A stretch of DNA of 39,237 nucleotides from Chitinophaga pinensis (GTDB lineage: Bacteria; Bacteroidota; Bacteroidia; NS11-12g; UBA955). A program made the translations under genes and the position numbers. The stretch's first letter is position 1; every line of letters starts with the position of its first letter. The DNA lies in contig CAMBBZ010000004.1 of NCBI GenBank assembly GCA_945863965.1, positions 1-39,237 on the forward strand, in the 5' to 3' direction. Below are positions 19,301 through 27,534 of this stretch, piece after piece. The notes under the pieces were generated by a model that saw only the letters and a program-made list of their open reading frames with translations, did not search any database and was not told the origin of the DNA.

Positions 19301-20373
19301 AGTGTTTTTTCCCATACCGCCAGTAATTCGAGGTGGGCACTGAGCGGTAGAACGGCTGTTGCTTGTAAATTCGACCATTCAAATGGGATGTTTTGCAGCC
19401 AAAACGCCTCGCTGTCCCTGTTCAGAAGCGACGCATCGGCATTTTTTATTTCATTGGGGGGACTTTCTTTATTGGTGGAATTAGCATTTCGGTTCTGGGT
19501 TGTGGGGATTGCTTTTTGGTTCCCTTGGGAATCAACATTTCGGGTTTGGGTTGTGGTATTATTTTGGTCAAAATAGGTTGAGTTTGTTTCAGATGCAATC
19601 GCTGTCTGGTTTTTTTGTAGGGCAAGCCACCGCAAAAGATCGGCTTTGATGGCAATTTTCTGCGGCAATCGCAATACGGCAAAGATATCGCTTTGGAAAC
19701 TTGTTTGAAATAGTAAGGCCAACCAATCATCGTACTGGAAGTTTTCGTATTGGCTGTTCGACATCGACATAAATGCCGATTTCAGAAATTGCTGTTGTTG
19801 CGTTACGGGTTGCAGGATAAACCACGATTTGAATCGGTTTTGAAGTGCGCTCGATAAGCCTAGGAAGCGCAGCATTTCCAGGGTGTTTCCGAGTCCAATA
19901 TGGGATTGACCTTGTACGTATTGCTTCCATATTTGAGTAAAAAAGGCAATCGGAATATTCATCGAGGCCCTGTTTTGGGCTGGAAAACTAAAAAATGATT
20001 GCGGCCCTTGTAGTTGGCTATGGTGCGTTATCCAATCTAATCCTTCTGTTTCGGAGGGAAATTGCGGAACGCCTGCGGTGGTTTGATGGATTACCGTTTG
20101 GGCTGTTTTGGTGTCGGCAGTTGTAAATTGGTGCCAAGATTCCGTGAGATAGGATTGAATTTTGAGCGGCAATTCGGTAACCGAATTTACGGTGCCAAAA
20201 TCCCATTCGAGATAGTCTATGAAGCCAGATTCTAAGCTTGGTGGGATGTTTATAACCTCAAAAGCGGCTTGAATGGATTCAATCAGTTTTTCTTGGAATT
20301 CGGTTGTCCAAATAGTCGCATCTTGAATATCGAGTTGAAACTCAAGTTCGGCGATATAGAGTTTCCGCGCCAT
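13321..20373 (-). CDS. Contractile injection system tape-measure protein (CIS_TMP family, Afp14-like), 2350 aa
   Basis: N-terminus 'LYIAELEFQLDI...VINIPPSLESGFIDYLEWDFG'; C-terminus 'APFYATLFKRLNLMEGQQFISDSHQITAYQVILYITEM...MQWPLMANVTLRGFIESFLLRGGLAWKGEDASWNVEVEGMGSDIIMQTLPWGYGTMKFPWTGYLIYTTW' matches the conserved CIS_TMP end; last large gene of the eCIS array. Confidence 0.85.
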   Translation of the reverse strand: MARKLYIAELEFQLDIQDATIWTTEFQEKLIESIQAAFEVINIPPSLESGFIDYLEWDFGTVNSVTELPLKIQSYLTESWHQFTTADTKTAQTVIHQTTAGVPQFPSETEGLDWITHHSQLQGPQSFFSFPAQNRASMNIPIAFFTQIWKQYVQGQSHIGLGNTLEMLRFLGLSSALQNRFKSWFILQPVTQQQQFLKSAFMSMSNSQYENFQYDDWLALLFQTSFQSDIFAVLRLPQKIAIKADLLRWLALQKNQTAIASETNSTYFDQNNTTTQTRNVDSQGNQKAIPTTQNRNANSTNKESPPNEIKNADASLLNRDSEAFWLQNIPFEWSNLQATAVLPLSAHLELLAVWEKTLKSWNTPKTNPFIFWFFRQRGLFAQPGAFRKIILEILKWSRNPPSESTQLSPQEALFQHLSPQLPAAIIHSWEAHRNAGEPKTTTPEFWSQFTPFLNAIAQKNAAANRHLSQEHPLYAFTHTNRLETLLNANFDSYLNPATRKIWQELQGIYQYIQNQYESSEHTAAYIHLFLVPNIRTLLETWLQLIQLSEQDRYLSDLENVSVNRISENPNDLDSDTAFSKRNKRLGDALENQRNKADDLIRVDASLAERLKLQSQEQLESFQIFQDISPNTDDWNPNALEAWIEWQKSILAETESEQNQPQNLHQRINDFINLWKSTQALGRDRIPTEIGAIQDHQSFSFFLSHIHYQIGTLSQLIQLTLSQYPNIDIAAFENNTKELQKIQNQIKELQQLQISDFATETRSKTWNLELTLLLNQAFVWLYAFESPQLFLRITNEIIKAWNNIYAQKKFQQTAPQSESKHPISGIVPIDPLPLPIHDAFSNRNEIFDPFTSPNFIFQGVELDWGAIDDLLRSLEIRIFTALPNAPKMPLSKWARWTESVHPVTLTHWYRIEYLKRLLADSTNDATADPVTQLAGYCRFIETLLETPNHSFIAPNNVALKVVEDWRIYFAQLSQLRTNLWNTKITLDRDREWLQLQSETARIRLTENTVEMLRSKNSESSDPLKRTADSEEPSIESNNAENRNSNKTLESNESSESNEYPESSKNPESSNPIMRTADSKETSIESNNAENRDSNKTLESNESSESNEYPESSEYPESSDPIIRTADSKETSIDANNTENRDSNKTLESSESSESNEYPESSKNPESSNPIIRTADSKEPSIDANNTENRDSNKTLESRENPESSNPLLRTADSKEPSIDPNNTENRDSNKTLESSKNPESSDTGESSNPNIRTADSKEPSIDSNNTENRESKNPQILLNNPNENASDPIESQSFYSRKVGINPQQEDRILPFEIQKIAYGDAIKSVYFWLPLLGFETPYLIPNDDNSVALLPDIEQPENDTVIPFAETLRHTLEQLRRDPQKHLWYAELRKQKGRAFYQLAEAMSIAEVLQWTNSSYSYQWSFSENDAEKLQQFIRQEFGISAAFKLTHYIKYRLLLINKPQTRLDMALLLIEEISIRSGVLAFLQAQRLLNLLKGILNLEKAEFGRLQNYYNETLNQQSPNVSVPKEPKNTQTAVWNNLNQPPQLGDWFQEFLFERPFISKESLRRQLELWADDSFPNASISSKRSHVETWLNQELTRAAQLFRKAIEQKAPLNNSRIQWLIEHLVVYLTHQKTLPLFEEIRTKSQLTWTEIIQSLNPQIRNTIAQKVPRIHPVLQQFAQDTILYVEKNSAPNSLQPIANKAVEVVPLIPTLKPWLNPFTRGSIWFTIKKITSPNTFDPTNRPQRFNNPILRSIETLSAAFRETEMEQDIQQLLLELVAWILPLHYLEDSYAEPAPITNEILEKIQLSLAHADLDTALIPLWLQRALTQPQIWGAEWRRHFFDILEDLNQRNWNNTSETDIASIKNQRLSEAYRRFIWELNSPIYNEAPHLGPFWLLSLHQIFDLTLELPQVEAIPTVTTATEDNSQQNSEVPPTTPADIDVNLENEPFNAQKSLIPSADSTRILAEKTQNEIERLRMTRHVFWDTNEVVLTTLWGNFRTALLRQWSEQLKNTLPNETLSINVWLEKWLIPVKGDLTEWIFKHSLSPLLRWSKMAGWSANSSFIGVQRMLLLLANPPEMPLPTAQKSTDALDTDYEGNTPVEEIQQHLNQVESTYVQAVEQRIALTWQREGLSEIAIDTLLSPKGVGLLENPINAGLKLETSPKEQKANTQVKRDIEKGVRFKTQFCGLMMIAPFYATLFKRLNLMEGQQFISDSHQITAYQVILYITEMDAENTFTEVQDLIPRIIVGLAPERELFLENPLTEESKNEAKRFMGAIKMQWPLMANVTLRGFIESFLLRGGLAWKGEDASWNVEVEGMGSDIIMQTLPWGYGTMKFPWTGYLIYTTWKAP
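16559..17335 (-). repeat. Nested in-frame coding repeat in the tape-measure gene (Ser/Glu/Asn-rich, 6 units)
   Basis: Anchor 'cgattttc' at 16571, 16700, 16811, 16958, 17105, 17252 (spacings 129, 111, 147, 147, 147). Protein unit 'RTADSKExSIxxNNxENRDSNKTLES(...)PESS'. Confidence 0.9.
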
Positions 20374-20379
20374 TAAAAA

Positions 20380-22875
20380 TTAGTTCAATAAGGCGAATAA
20401 TCGTTGGCGCAGAGGCTGCGCATTTTTCCGTGTTTTTTGGCTGTGGTATCGGCGGATACTTTGAATAACTTCATGCATTTCTAGTGCATTTAGCCATTTC
20501 AAATTGATTACAATATGGGGTGGGGTAACGCTATCAATAAACGATTGGATTTTCCGCTTGCGGGCGTTGCCCCAGAAGTGTTCATTCCAATCTGGAAAGC
20601 AAAGGGTTATGGCAAAGCTGTAAGGATCTGTATTGAATGAATTTTTGAAGAATTGTTGGTCATAGAATTCATAATATATTTGCGACAGTGACCAATCCTC
20701 GGGATTTTGAGCTCTTAATGCTTGGGCCTCGGAAGCGTAAAACCCTTGAATCGGGTGATAAAAACCGGCAGCTTGGAAAACGTTGATATATTGCTTGTGT
20801 GCAACTTTTTTTATTTCAAATTTGTAGTTTTTTTCTTGAAGCGCCTTTTCAAAAGCGGCGAGCGATTCATACAGCGCGCTTAAGGTGTATTGGGGTTCAA
20901 TAGCGATTAAATATCGATGTTGGTTGCGTATGTGTAACCCAAATACGGGTTCGTCGATACTCGGAGCGAATTCAAAATGTTCAACGAGTAAAAAGCCCGT
21001 AGACAGGTCATTAATTGTATTCAGTTTGTCTATGGTTTCTTCAACTTCAAAATCATTGAGGATATGTTCAAATTCGGCTATTGATTCGTTCTTATGATTG
21101 CGTATTTTAGTTTGTCGCGACTCATCATTGATGGTGTAGGCTTGTGGATTTCTGCCCCATCGGATAACTTCATCGAACGAGTTGTATATAAACAGTTTAT
21201 TCCCGTTTTTATGGGTGATCAGTTGGGTTATTTTTTCAATTCCTTGTGTGAATTGTTGGGTATCAAACTCGAGTCCTAAAATATGAGAAATCAATCCGGC
21301 AAATCCATTTTGGGCATCTCGTTCTAGGCTATTGGGTTGGTGGTTTTGGGCATGTATGCGGAACAGCCTGTTTTTCAACCAATAACCAAGAAGCGCCTTA
21401 AGTTGCTGGGCTTCGGTTTCATAGCTCAAATTATTGGCCAAGCGATCGAAGGTTTCTAACTCGAATCCCATAAGCCCCAATAAAAATCTGTGGGTATTTA
21501 TTTGGGTTTCAAGGTATTCCGCTTCTACGCGATGGGTATTACTAACGAGTTCGTGTAGGTTGTTTTTTTGATCCTTAAGGTATGCTTTCCAAGCATTGAA
21601 GCGATGGTCAAATCCGTCACCAACTGCCTGATATTTTTGGTTAAAATCGAGCCAAATAAATTCAACACCAGGAACAACCTCTAGAATATCACGGGCTATT
21701 TCCGTTAGATTGGGTGATTCGTTGTTGAGTAGTGAATACGACTTTTCTAATTGGGCAATAAATCTGGAAATGATTAAATCAAAGGTGCTTAAAACACCTT
21801 TGATTTGAAGCGCTGAACTGTCTTCAGGCGTTAAAGGGGTATTGAAAGACTTTTCCAGTCCAAAGCTTTCGGGAAATCCAATTTGCATGGATGAATATGC
21901 GACACGTTTACTGGAATTGCTGCGGGCTTGCTTGGTTCCTTCTTTACGCGACCACAATCGTATATTGCCTTTTACACGGTCTTTTACCTGCCACGTACTA
22001 ATTTTAATTCCGTTGTGGTATAAGACTATTTTTGAATTTTCGTGAAGCGATAAGCGATAAGGTTTTGGATATTTTAAGGTCCAAACAAAATCGTAATCGG
22101 GATCTTTAATAGATAATTCTTTAATATTTTTGGTTCGATTTACCGCATTGAGTCGGGCAACCAAATCCGCTGATTGAATTTCAAAATTGACCTTGTCGGA
22201 GAAATTATTTATGCTGATGATTCGAAAATGGGTGAGGTTTTCGTTTTGGCTTTTGCCGCGAAGAAATTCCAACATCTCTTCGTGGTAATCATCGATAATT
22301 TGCTGTATGTTTTCTGGATTATTGACCTCTACGCTTAAATTTATTTCTATTTTTCGGTCGGGAGGGAAATGGAAACCTTGGAAGGCACTGCAAAGGGGCC
22401 TCCACGAATCTCTTAAATTTTCTAGAAAATAATCGACATCGGATTTGTCGGCATCGGCCTCGGTAAAAACGACGATATCAAATAACCCTTTTACGGTCGG
22501 ATTAGAAATAGAGGGGATGTAAAAGACTTTATATATGCTAGGGTGTTCGAGTATGGCTTGGGTGAAATCTTTAAGATTTATTCGGGTTTGTTGACTTTCA
22601 GAAGGATTTTGTTGAAAGAAAGGACTCTGTTTGAGGATGTCGTCCAGGGCATCAAAATCGGCAATTTGTCCAAATTGGTAACTAATATCGGCAATGGCAA
22701 AACACAATTGTTCGAGTATGGCGATACCGGCATCGTGCACGTTGTGGTCAGTCCATACATTTCCGCTGTATTTTTGGATTCGGGAAATGGCATTTTCACG
22801 CAGCTTTTCCAAATCATAGGAAGCGTCAATACCTTTTTCAGGATCGAGGGAATATGTATCAAAGTCTTCGTCCAT
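20380..22875 (-). CDS. Afp12-like baseplate wedge protein
   Basis: N-terminal 'VWTDHNVHDAGIAILEQLCFAIADISYQ' resembles the TDxNxHDPGxxxLE motif of baseplate wedge proteins; located between Afp11-like and tape-measure genes. Confidence 0.75.
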   Translation of the reverse strand: MDEDFDTYSLDPEKGIDASYDLEKLRENAISRIQKYSGNVWTDHNVHDAGIAILEQLCFAIADISYQFGQIADFDALDDILKQSPFFQQNPSESQQTRINLKDFTQAILEHPSIYKVFYIPSISNPTVKGLFDIVVFTEADADKSDVDYFLENLRDSWRPLCSAFQGFHFPPDRKIEINLSVEVNNPENIQQIIDDYHEEMLEFLRGKSQNENLTHFRIISINNFSDKVNFEIQSADLVARLNAVNRTKNIKELSIKDPDYDFVWTLKYPKPYRLSLHENSKIVLYHNGIKISTWQVKDRVKGNIRLWSRKEGTKQARSNSSKRVAYSSMQIGFPESFGLEKSFNTPLTPEDSSALQIKGVLSTFDLIISRFIAQLEKSYSLLNNESPNLTEIARDILEVVPGVEFIWLDFNQKYQAVGDGFDHRFNAWKAYLKDQKNNLHELVSNTHRVEAEYLETQINTHRFLLGLMGFELETFDRLANNLSYETEAQQLKALLGYWLKNRLFRIHAQNHQPNSLERDAQNGFAGLISHILGLEFDTQQFTQGIEKITQLITHKNGNKLFIYNSFDEVIRWGRNPQAYTINDESRQTKIRNHKNESIAEFEHILNDFEVEETIDKLNTINDLSTGFLLVEHFEFAPSIDEPVFGLHIRNQHRYLIAIEPQYTLSALYESLAAFEKALQEKNYKFEIKKVAHKQYINVFQAAGFYHPIQGFYASEAQALRAQNPEDWSLSQIYYEFYDQQFFKNSFNTDPYSFAITLCFPDWNEHFWGNARKRKIQSFIDSVTPPHIVINLKWLNALEMHEVIQSIRRYHSQKTRKNAQPLRQRLFALLN
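21776..21806. other. Perfect 12-bp inverted repeat with 7-nt loop, inside CDS
   Basis: AAATCAAAGGTG-CTTAAAA-CACCTTTGATTT. Confidence 0.9.
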
Positions 22876-22886
22876 CCAAATGGGGC

Positions 22887-23025
22887 TTAATCGGTTTGAT
22901 TGTGCGTTTGTGTATTAAATGTAGGTTTTGTTGGTTAATAGGCTCGTGAATCCAATGGGTATTTAATCGGTTTGATGGGGCGCTTGTTGATTAGGGTTTT
23001 GCGTTTGCTGATTAATTTGCTCGTG
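22887..23025. repeat. Local ~76-bp tandem duplication of the 3' end of the 60-aa gene into the spacer
   Basis: 22887 'TTAATCGGTTTGATTGTGCGTTTGT...GGCTCGTG' vs 22963 'TTAATCGGTTTGATGGGGCGCTTGT...TGCTCGTG'; spacer copy read on minus strand still gives HEPINQQ vs HEQINQQ. Confidence 0.75.
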
Positions 23026-23145
23026 TATTCTGGCAATTAAGTGGAATACTTGCTTATACGGCATGGACGCGAGGCCGTCGAGGATGGTATTAATTTCGGC
23101 GGCGCTTAGGGTCAATTGCAAAGGGGTTTCTTTTTTTATTCCCAT
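22963..23145 (-). CDS. Small 60-aa eCIS-cluster protein, unknown function
   Basis: Overlaps the stop of the upstream gene; 'LTLSAAEINTILDGLASMPYKQVFHLIARIHEQINQQ' is a coherent amphipathic sequence. Confidence 0.7.
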   Translation of the reverse strand: MGIKKETPLQLTLSAAEINTILDGLASMPYKQVFHLIARIHEQINQQTQNPNQQAPHQTD

Positions 23146-23843
23146 AGAAGGCCTACATGGTATTTAACGTTGGTTTCTTTGGCATAAGGTCGGATACTTC
23201 TAATTTGCAAGGCATAATTAAAATAATCGCCATTCCAACGCAGTTCTATTCGATTGCGAGAGCGACCAAAGAAGTTTTGAGTTTGGTTGATACCGCCTTT
23301 GCTTTTTCCATAGGTACCAACAGCAATAGCATGGGTAATGGCATGCGCTCCTTTTTCCCCGCACGCTGCGGTTACTTCAAAAGCGCTATAATCTGAAATA
23401 TTTTCTACGATATTGTGCCACTGCCCATCGGCAGGGACTTCTCCAAACCGATAGTAATGGATACGACCGTGCGAACCAATAGCCCCATTTACATCTAAGT
23501 TATGCAAGGGTTTTTCAATTCCCACACCCACTTTTCCGTCTTGAGCCAGACTTAAAATTGCGTGTTCATTTTGGGAAAATTTAAACTTCAAGAATTGTTC
23601 ATTATTGGCATCTGATTCGAGTTCGATTCTCCAAAATGCACCTTCTTCCTGTGTTTTTTGCTTGAAAGTTAATAACGAATTATTTTCTTTTGGACTTAAA
23701 ATTAATCCGTCTTCCTCATTTACCTGCACATCATCGTCGAGGATATTGAGGGTTGAATCAATTAAATCTTGAAAATCTTCCTCTTTGGGAATTCTTCCTT
23801 TAATGAAATAGTTTTTAAGTTCGGAGCGTCTTCTAGAACTCAT
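23136..23843 (-). CDS. Putative tail-fibre-like/adhesin-like protein
   Basis: 'GKVGVGIEKPLHNLDVNGAIGSHGRI' resembles the 'VGIGTxxPxxxLDVNG' motif of bacterial/phage fibre-like proteins; N-terminus 'RRSELKNYFIKGRIPKEEDFQDLIDS'; sits between the baseplate genes. Confidence 0.6.
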   Translation of the reverse strand: MSSRRRSELKNYFIKGRIPKEEDFQDLIDSTLNILDDDVQVNEEDGLILSPKENNSLLTFKQKTQEEGAFWRIELESDANNEQFLKFKFSQNEHAILSLAQDGKVGVGIEKPLHNLDVNGAIGSHGRIHYYRFGEVPADGQWHNIVENISDYSAFEVTAACGEKGAHAITHAIAVGTYGKSKGGINQTQNFFGRSRNRIELRWNGDYFNYALQIRSIRPYAKETNVKYHVGLLWE

Positions 23844-23914
23844 GATGTTGTAAAATTAGGGATTAACTTTAATATAAAATAAATTTGGTAGGGAAGGGGG
23901 CCTGTGATCATTGT

Positions 23915-26900
23915 TTATAACCGTATTTGGTTCAAAGGGGTTTCTGTATTTTCCGTGTTGGCCTGTAGTTGTAAGTTCATGCCTACACGGTGTTTTCCGA
24001 TGCCTTTATGTCGTAAATTTTGGTAAATACGATCCACTAAAAAATCGGTCCCCAAGGTCATATTAGAAACTCCAATACCATCGGAATTGTGCTGTCCGCT
24101 GACTTTGATATCGATGAGGTGGTGTTTGCCGGGAATAAGAATATGGTTAACTTGATTTGGTTCTATTTGGTAGTTAAGACTGTTAAATTCTTTGGGAAGT
24201 TTAAGGTATTCTCCGAATTTGGTATAACACGCAAAATTGGTAACGGATTTCACAAAAGAAATATTGCGCAAGATTACGAGCACTTTAGAACTGTATAAAT
24301 TATGTCGGAAGCTAAATCCAGATTGAGCGGCGCCCGTCGCGTTTAAAATCCCTTCAAGTAGCGTTTGTTGAATTATCGCTCGGGCCTCTCGGGTATCAAT
24401 TCCAGGTTCAATTACGATATTGCCTTTTACTACAATTTCTTCGTAAATTGGATTTTCTACCGCGTAGGAGGTGCCTAAAGGGGCACTTTCTTCAAGGAAT
24501 CGCTGCACGGTCCGCACTTCTTGGCTATTAAGTTGGGGCCATTCGCCGGATTGTAGTTTTTCGGGTTCCGTTTTAGGTATTACAATAACCCGCACGCAAC
24601 CAGGAGCTACGTCTTCAATGCCATTATTATGGGCTAAAATGAGCGTTTCTTGTATCTTGGGGAATTTAATTATCAGAGATTGCTTTAAGTCTTGATAGGT
24701 AAAAATTCGGTTTTGTAATCGGTATTGTATAGTCAGTAAATCCGTTGAACCGAAGAATAAGGAAGGGGGAATGATTTTCTTATGTTGAATAGGTGCTAAG
24801 GACATTAAAATATTCGTCCAGGCCACGGGGATCATTATTTTCTCGAGCAGATGAATTTGGAGTAACCCCTTTTGAGCCGTGATATCGAATTTTAGGACTT
24901 GGGTTTTAATTTCTTTGCGTTGGGCAATTACGTCATCGGTTTGGGAACTGATTCGCAGCCATTTTTCCTCCTCTAGTTGGAATTCGGGAAGATCGTTAAG
25001 AAGAACCAAGCCGGTAGTTTCCCAATTTAGCGTTTCATCTCGGAGTAATTGTTCGGGTCCTAATTTTTGCCATTCGTTTTCATGTAAAAGGCACCAATCC
25101 TTGGCTTGCAGTGTATTTTGTTTGGCAACACCGTCGGGAACTTCAATATACAAGGAACAGGTATTATCCGGAAATTCATCAAATTGCAAATAAACGGCAC
25201 TGTGAAAAGCATCTTGGGGGAATAAAGAAACACCGGCACTAAAATCGCGATTGAGTAAAAAAGCATTGATGCCTTTAGATTCAAGTCGATTGCCAATTTC
25301 GTTACCAGTAATATGCTCAGACAAATGGGCTTCCATAGTCAAATTTCCCAAGAAAGGCGTATACGGATCTCTGAGGTAGGCTGTTTTTTTTGTCTCTCCC
25401 ATTTTCCGTTGCATGTATTCGTTGTGCTTGTTGTGTCCAAAGGAACCAACGGGAGCGGCTAATTCAAAACAGAGGTAACCGTATTTCGATTTTTGAGGTT
25501 CTTTTAACGGTTCGTAGGCTTTTTGTTTTCGGTTGAGCTGTAAACGGCTTAAGTCTAATTCGTTAATGCGTCGAATATTTGAAACGGAATGGTCGTTGTC
25601 GGAATTACCGGGATTGGCATCGGTAAAAAGTGGTATCAACTGCTTATCCTCTTCTGGTACCCAGGTTCCGGCGTTTAAGGCGGAAACACGGACCAAGAAA
25701 TCGGTATTGTGCTCCACCAAATCGTATCCTTGATAGAGTTCGCCAAAGCCGCCTTTATAATCAGGAAGTCCGAACCATTGGGCGTTTATTTTGAGATTAT
25801 CTAGGGCATTACACAATACCAATGGATGTCCTATATATAATTTAGACCCTAATTCTGGTTTGGTTCCAAATACATTAAATGGGGTGCTTGGGTCAATTCG
25901 GCCAAAATCGTTGAAAATCTCTAGGTTCTGCAATTCCAAAACATGAGATTGAATGTGTATGCTTTTGGGTTGAGAATGACTCAAGAAAGGGTATAAGAAG
26001 GCAAAGTCTTCTAGTAAATGGAAATAAAGTAAAACTTCTCCTTTTGAATTCGGGAGGGGTTGGGGGTTATCGCCATCGAGAACCGTTTTCCATGTGAAGG
26101 AGCAACTGTTGTCATCCTCACTCGTATAAACAGTTAACTGGGTATTTGCAGGGTTGAGTTTGGCCATTTCCTCAATCGTTGGGTATTCAATCAGAAAGGC
26201 AGTACTGAAGCATTGCTGCCATATTTTGGACAGCGGATCTTCTCCAAAGCTTTGTTTTAAGCCACTTTGTTCGTGAAACTGCCTTTCCATAAATGCGGCA
26301 AGTTCGTTCAAGGGAAACTGAATGGTAATTTCCCATTTAACCACATTTCCCCATACATTTAAAAGCGTGCTTTTTAAGGAAAATACAAACGGGGTTGTTT
26401 GCGTGGACTTTAATTGACGAAGGGTTTCAAGTTTGAATTTAGAGGGGAATGACGTGTCGAGCTGTACGTTGTTTTCGGTGATTCGCGTTTTTATTTTGTT
26501 CGAACAAAAAATATCGGCAGTGCGCAGAATTTTCTGGGCATTTAGGGGGTAATTATCTGATGCAGAAAGACTTATAGTAGGGGTAGGCGTTGTATTGGGG
26601 TCGATTTCCTCCGTGTAAAAAAGTTCGCCTTGGGGCATGGACTTGGTTTTGGAATCGGTACTCCATTCATAAGATGCATAAACGTCTTCGGGTACAATTT
26701 CGAATCGATTCAGTCCCGATCTGTTTTCAAGGAAATAGGTACTCAGGCGTTCTTGAATGTGTTGGGCCTGATGTTGGCTGAACTCTTCTATAATTTCCCC
26801 CAGAATAAAAGGAATTGTGGTTAAGGGGTCGAGTCGCTGCTCTGAAACTATGTGGTTCAGGACGAATTCACATTCGCGTTGTACTTGTTGCCAATGGATT

Positions 26901-27532
26901 TCGAGGGTATCTATATTGACTTGGATTTCTTTAATTTGGTTGTACCAGAAGTCGGGTATTTCAGGGGTGTCGAGTTTAAGAAAGGTGCGGTTTATATACC
27001 CTAATTGGATGCTTAGTTTGCGTATTTGCGCTACAATTCCCATTGAATTCCACAAGGCTAAAATTCGGGTGTAGTGTTGAACTAAAATGGGGAATGAGGG
27101 ACAAAGTTCGGCGATCTCTGATTGTTCCGCGATGGCGGCATTTCTAAGCATTTCCAATGTTTCAAATTGGAAGCTGATGCTCCGATAGGCATCGACCCTA
27201 TGGCGTCGTAAGGTAGTGGCGCCGCGTTGCCAACGCTGTTCTATTTCGCGGATGGTGTTGCGCAAATCGCGAAAACTTTTAGCCATTAATTCGCCGCTGC
27301 AATGACCCAGTACTAAAGGTAATGAATTGCTGAAAAAGCGATTTAAGTTGCCATCGGTTTGGGATTGCGAATCATAAAACTGTACTTGCTTGGAGAGGTG
27401 TAATAGAGAAGAAAATATCTCTTCTTTAGGGGTAAAAGGCAAGATTCCGATTCGTTTTTTCAAACGTATTTGTTGGGAATCGCCGTTGGCGAGATCCAAA
27501 TCAAAGCGGGTATCGTTGCGATTCCAAGACAT
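23915..27532 (-). CDS. Afp11-like baseplate J/gp6-like wedge protein, 1205 aa
   Basis: C-terminal 'VKGNIVIEPGIDTREARAIIQQTLLEGILNATGAAQSGFSFRHNLYSSKVLVILRNISFVKSVTNF' resembles baseplate J-like C-termini; adjacent to gp25. Confidence 0.75.
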   Translation of the reverse strand: MSWNRNDTRFDLDLANGDSQQIRLKKRIGILPFTPKEEIFSSLLHLSKQVQFYDSQSQTDGNLNRFFSNSLPLVLGHCSGELMAKSFRDLRNTIREIEQRWQRGATTLRRHRVDAYRSISFQFETLEMLRNAAIAEQSEIAELCPSFPILVQHYTRILALWNSMGIVAQIRKLSIQLGYINRTFLKLDTPEIPDFWYNQIKEIQVNIDTLEIHWQQVQRECEFVLNHIVSEQRLDPLTTIPFILGEIIEEFSQHQAQHIQERLSTYFLENRSGLNRFEIVPEDVYASYEWSTDSKTKSMPQGELFYTEEIDPNTTPTPTISLSASDNYPLNAQKILRTADIFCSNKIKTRITENNVQLDTSFPSKFKLETLRQLKSTQTTPFVFSLKSTLLNVWGNVVKWEITIQFPLNELAAFMERQFHEQSGLKQSFGEDPLSKIWQQCFSTAFLIEYPTIEEMAKLNPANTQLTVYTSEDDNSCSFTWKTVLDGDNPQPLPNSKGEVLLYFHLLEDFAFLYPFLSHSQPKSIHIQSHVLELQNLEIFNDFGRIDPSTPFNVFGTKPELGSKLYIGHPLVLCNALDNLKINAQWFGLPDYKGGFGELYQGYDLVEHNTDFLVRVSALNAGTWVPEEDKQLIPLFTDANPGNSDNDHSVSNIRRINELDLSRLQLNRKQKAYEPLKEPQKSKYGYLCFELAAPVGSFGHNKHNEYMQRKMGETKKTAYLRDPYTPFLGNLTMEAHLSEHITGNEIGNRLESKGINAFLLNRDFSAGVSLFPQDAFHSAVYLQFDEFPDNTCSLYIEVPDGVAKQNTLQAKDWCLLHENEWQKLGPEQLLRDETLNWETTGLVLLNDLPEFQLEEEKWLRISSQTDDVIAQRKEIKTQVLKFDITAQKGLLQIHLLEKIMIPVAWTNILMSLAPIQHKKIIPPSLFFGSTDLLTIQYRLQNRIFTYQDLKQSLIIKFPKIQETLILAHNNGIEDVAPGCVRVIVIPKTEPEKLQSGEWPQLNSQEVRTVQRFLEESAPLGTSYAVENPIYEEIVVKGNIVIEPGIDTREARAIIQQTLLEGILNATGAAQSGFSFRHNLYSSKVLVILRNISFVKSVTNFACYTKFGEYLKLPKEFNSLNYQIEPNQVNHILIPGKHHLIDIKVSGQHNSDGIGVSNMTLGTDFLVDRIYQNLRHKGIGKHRVGMNLQLQANTENTETPLNQIRL

Positions 27533-27534
27533 TG

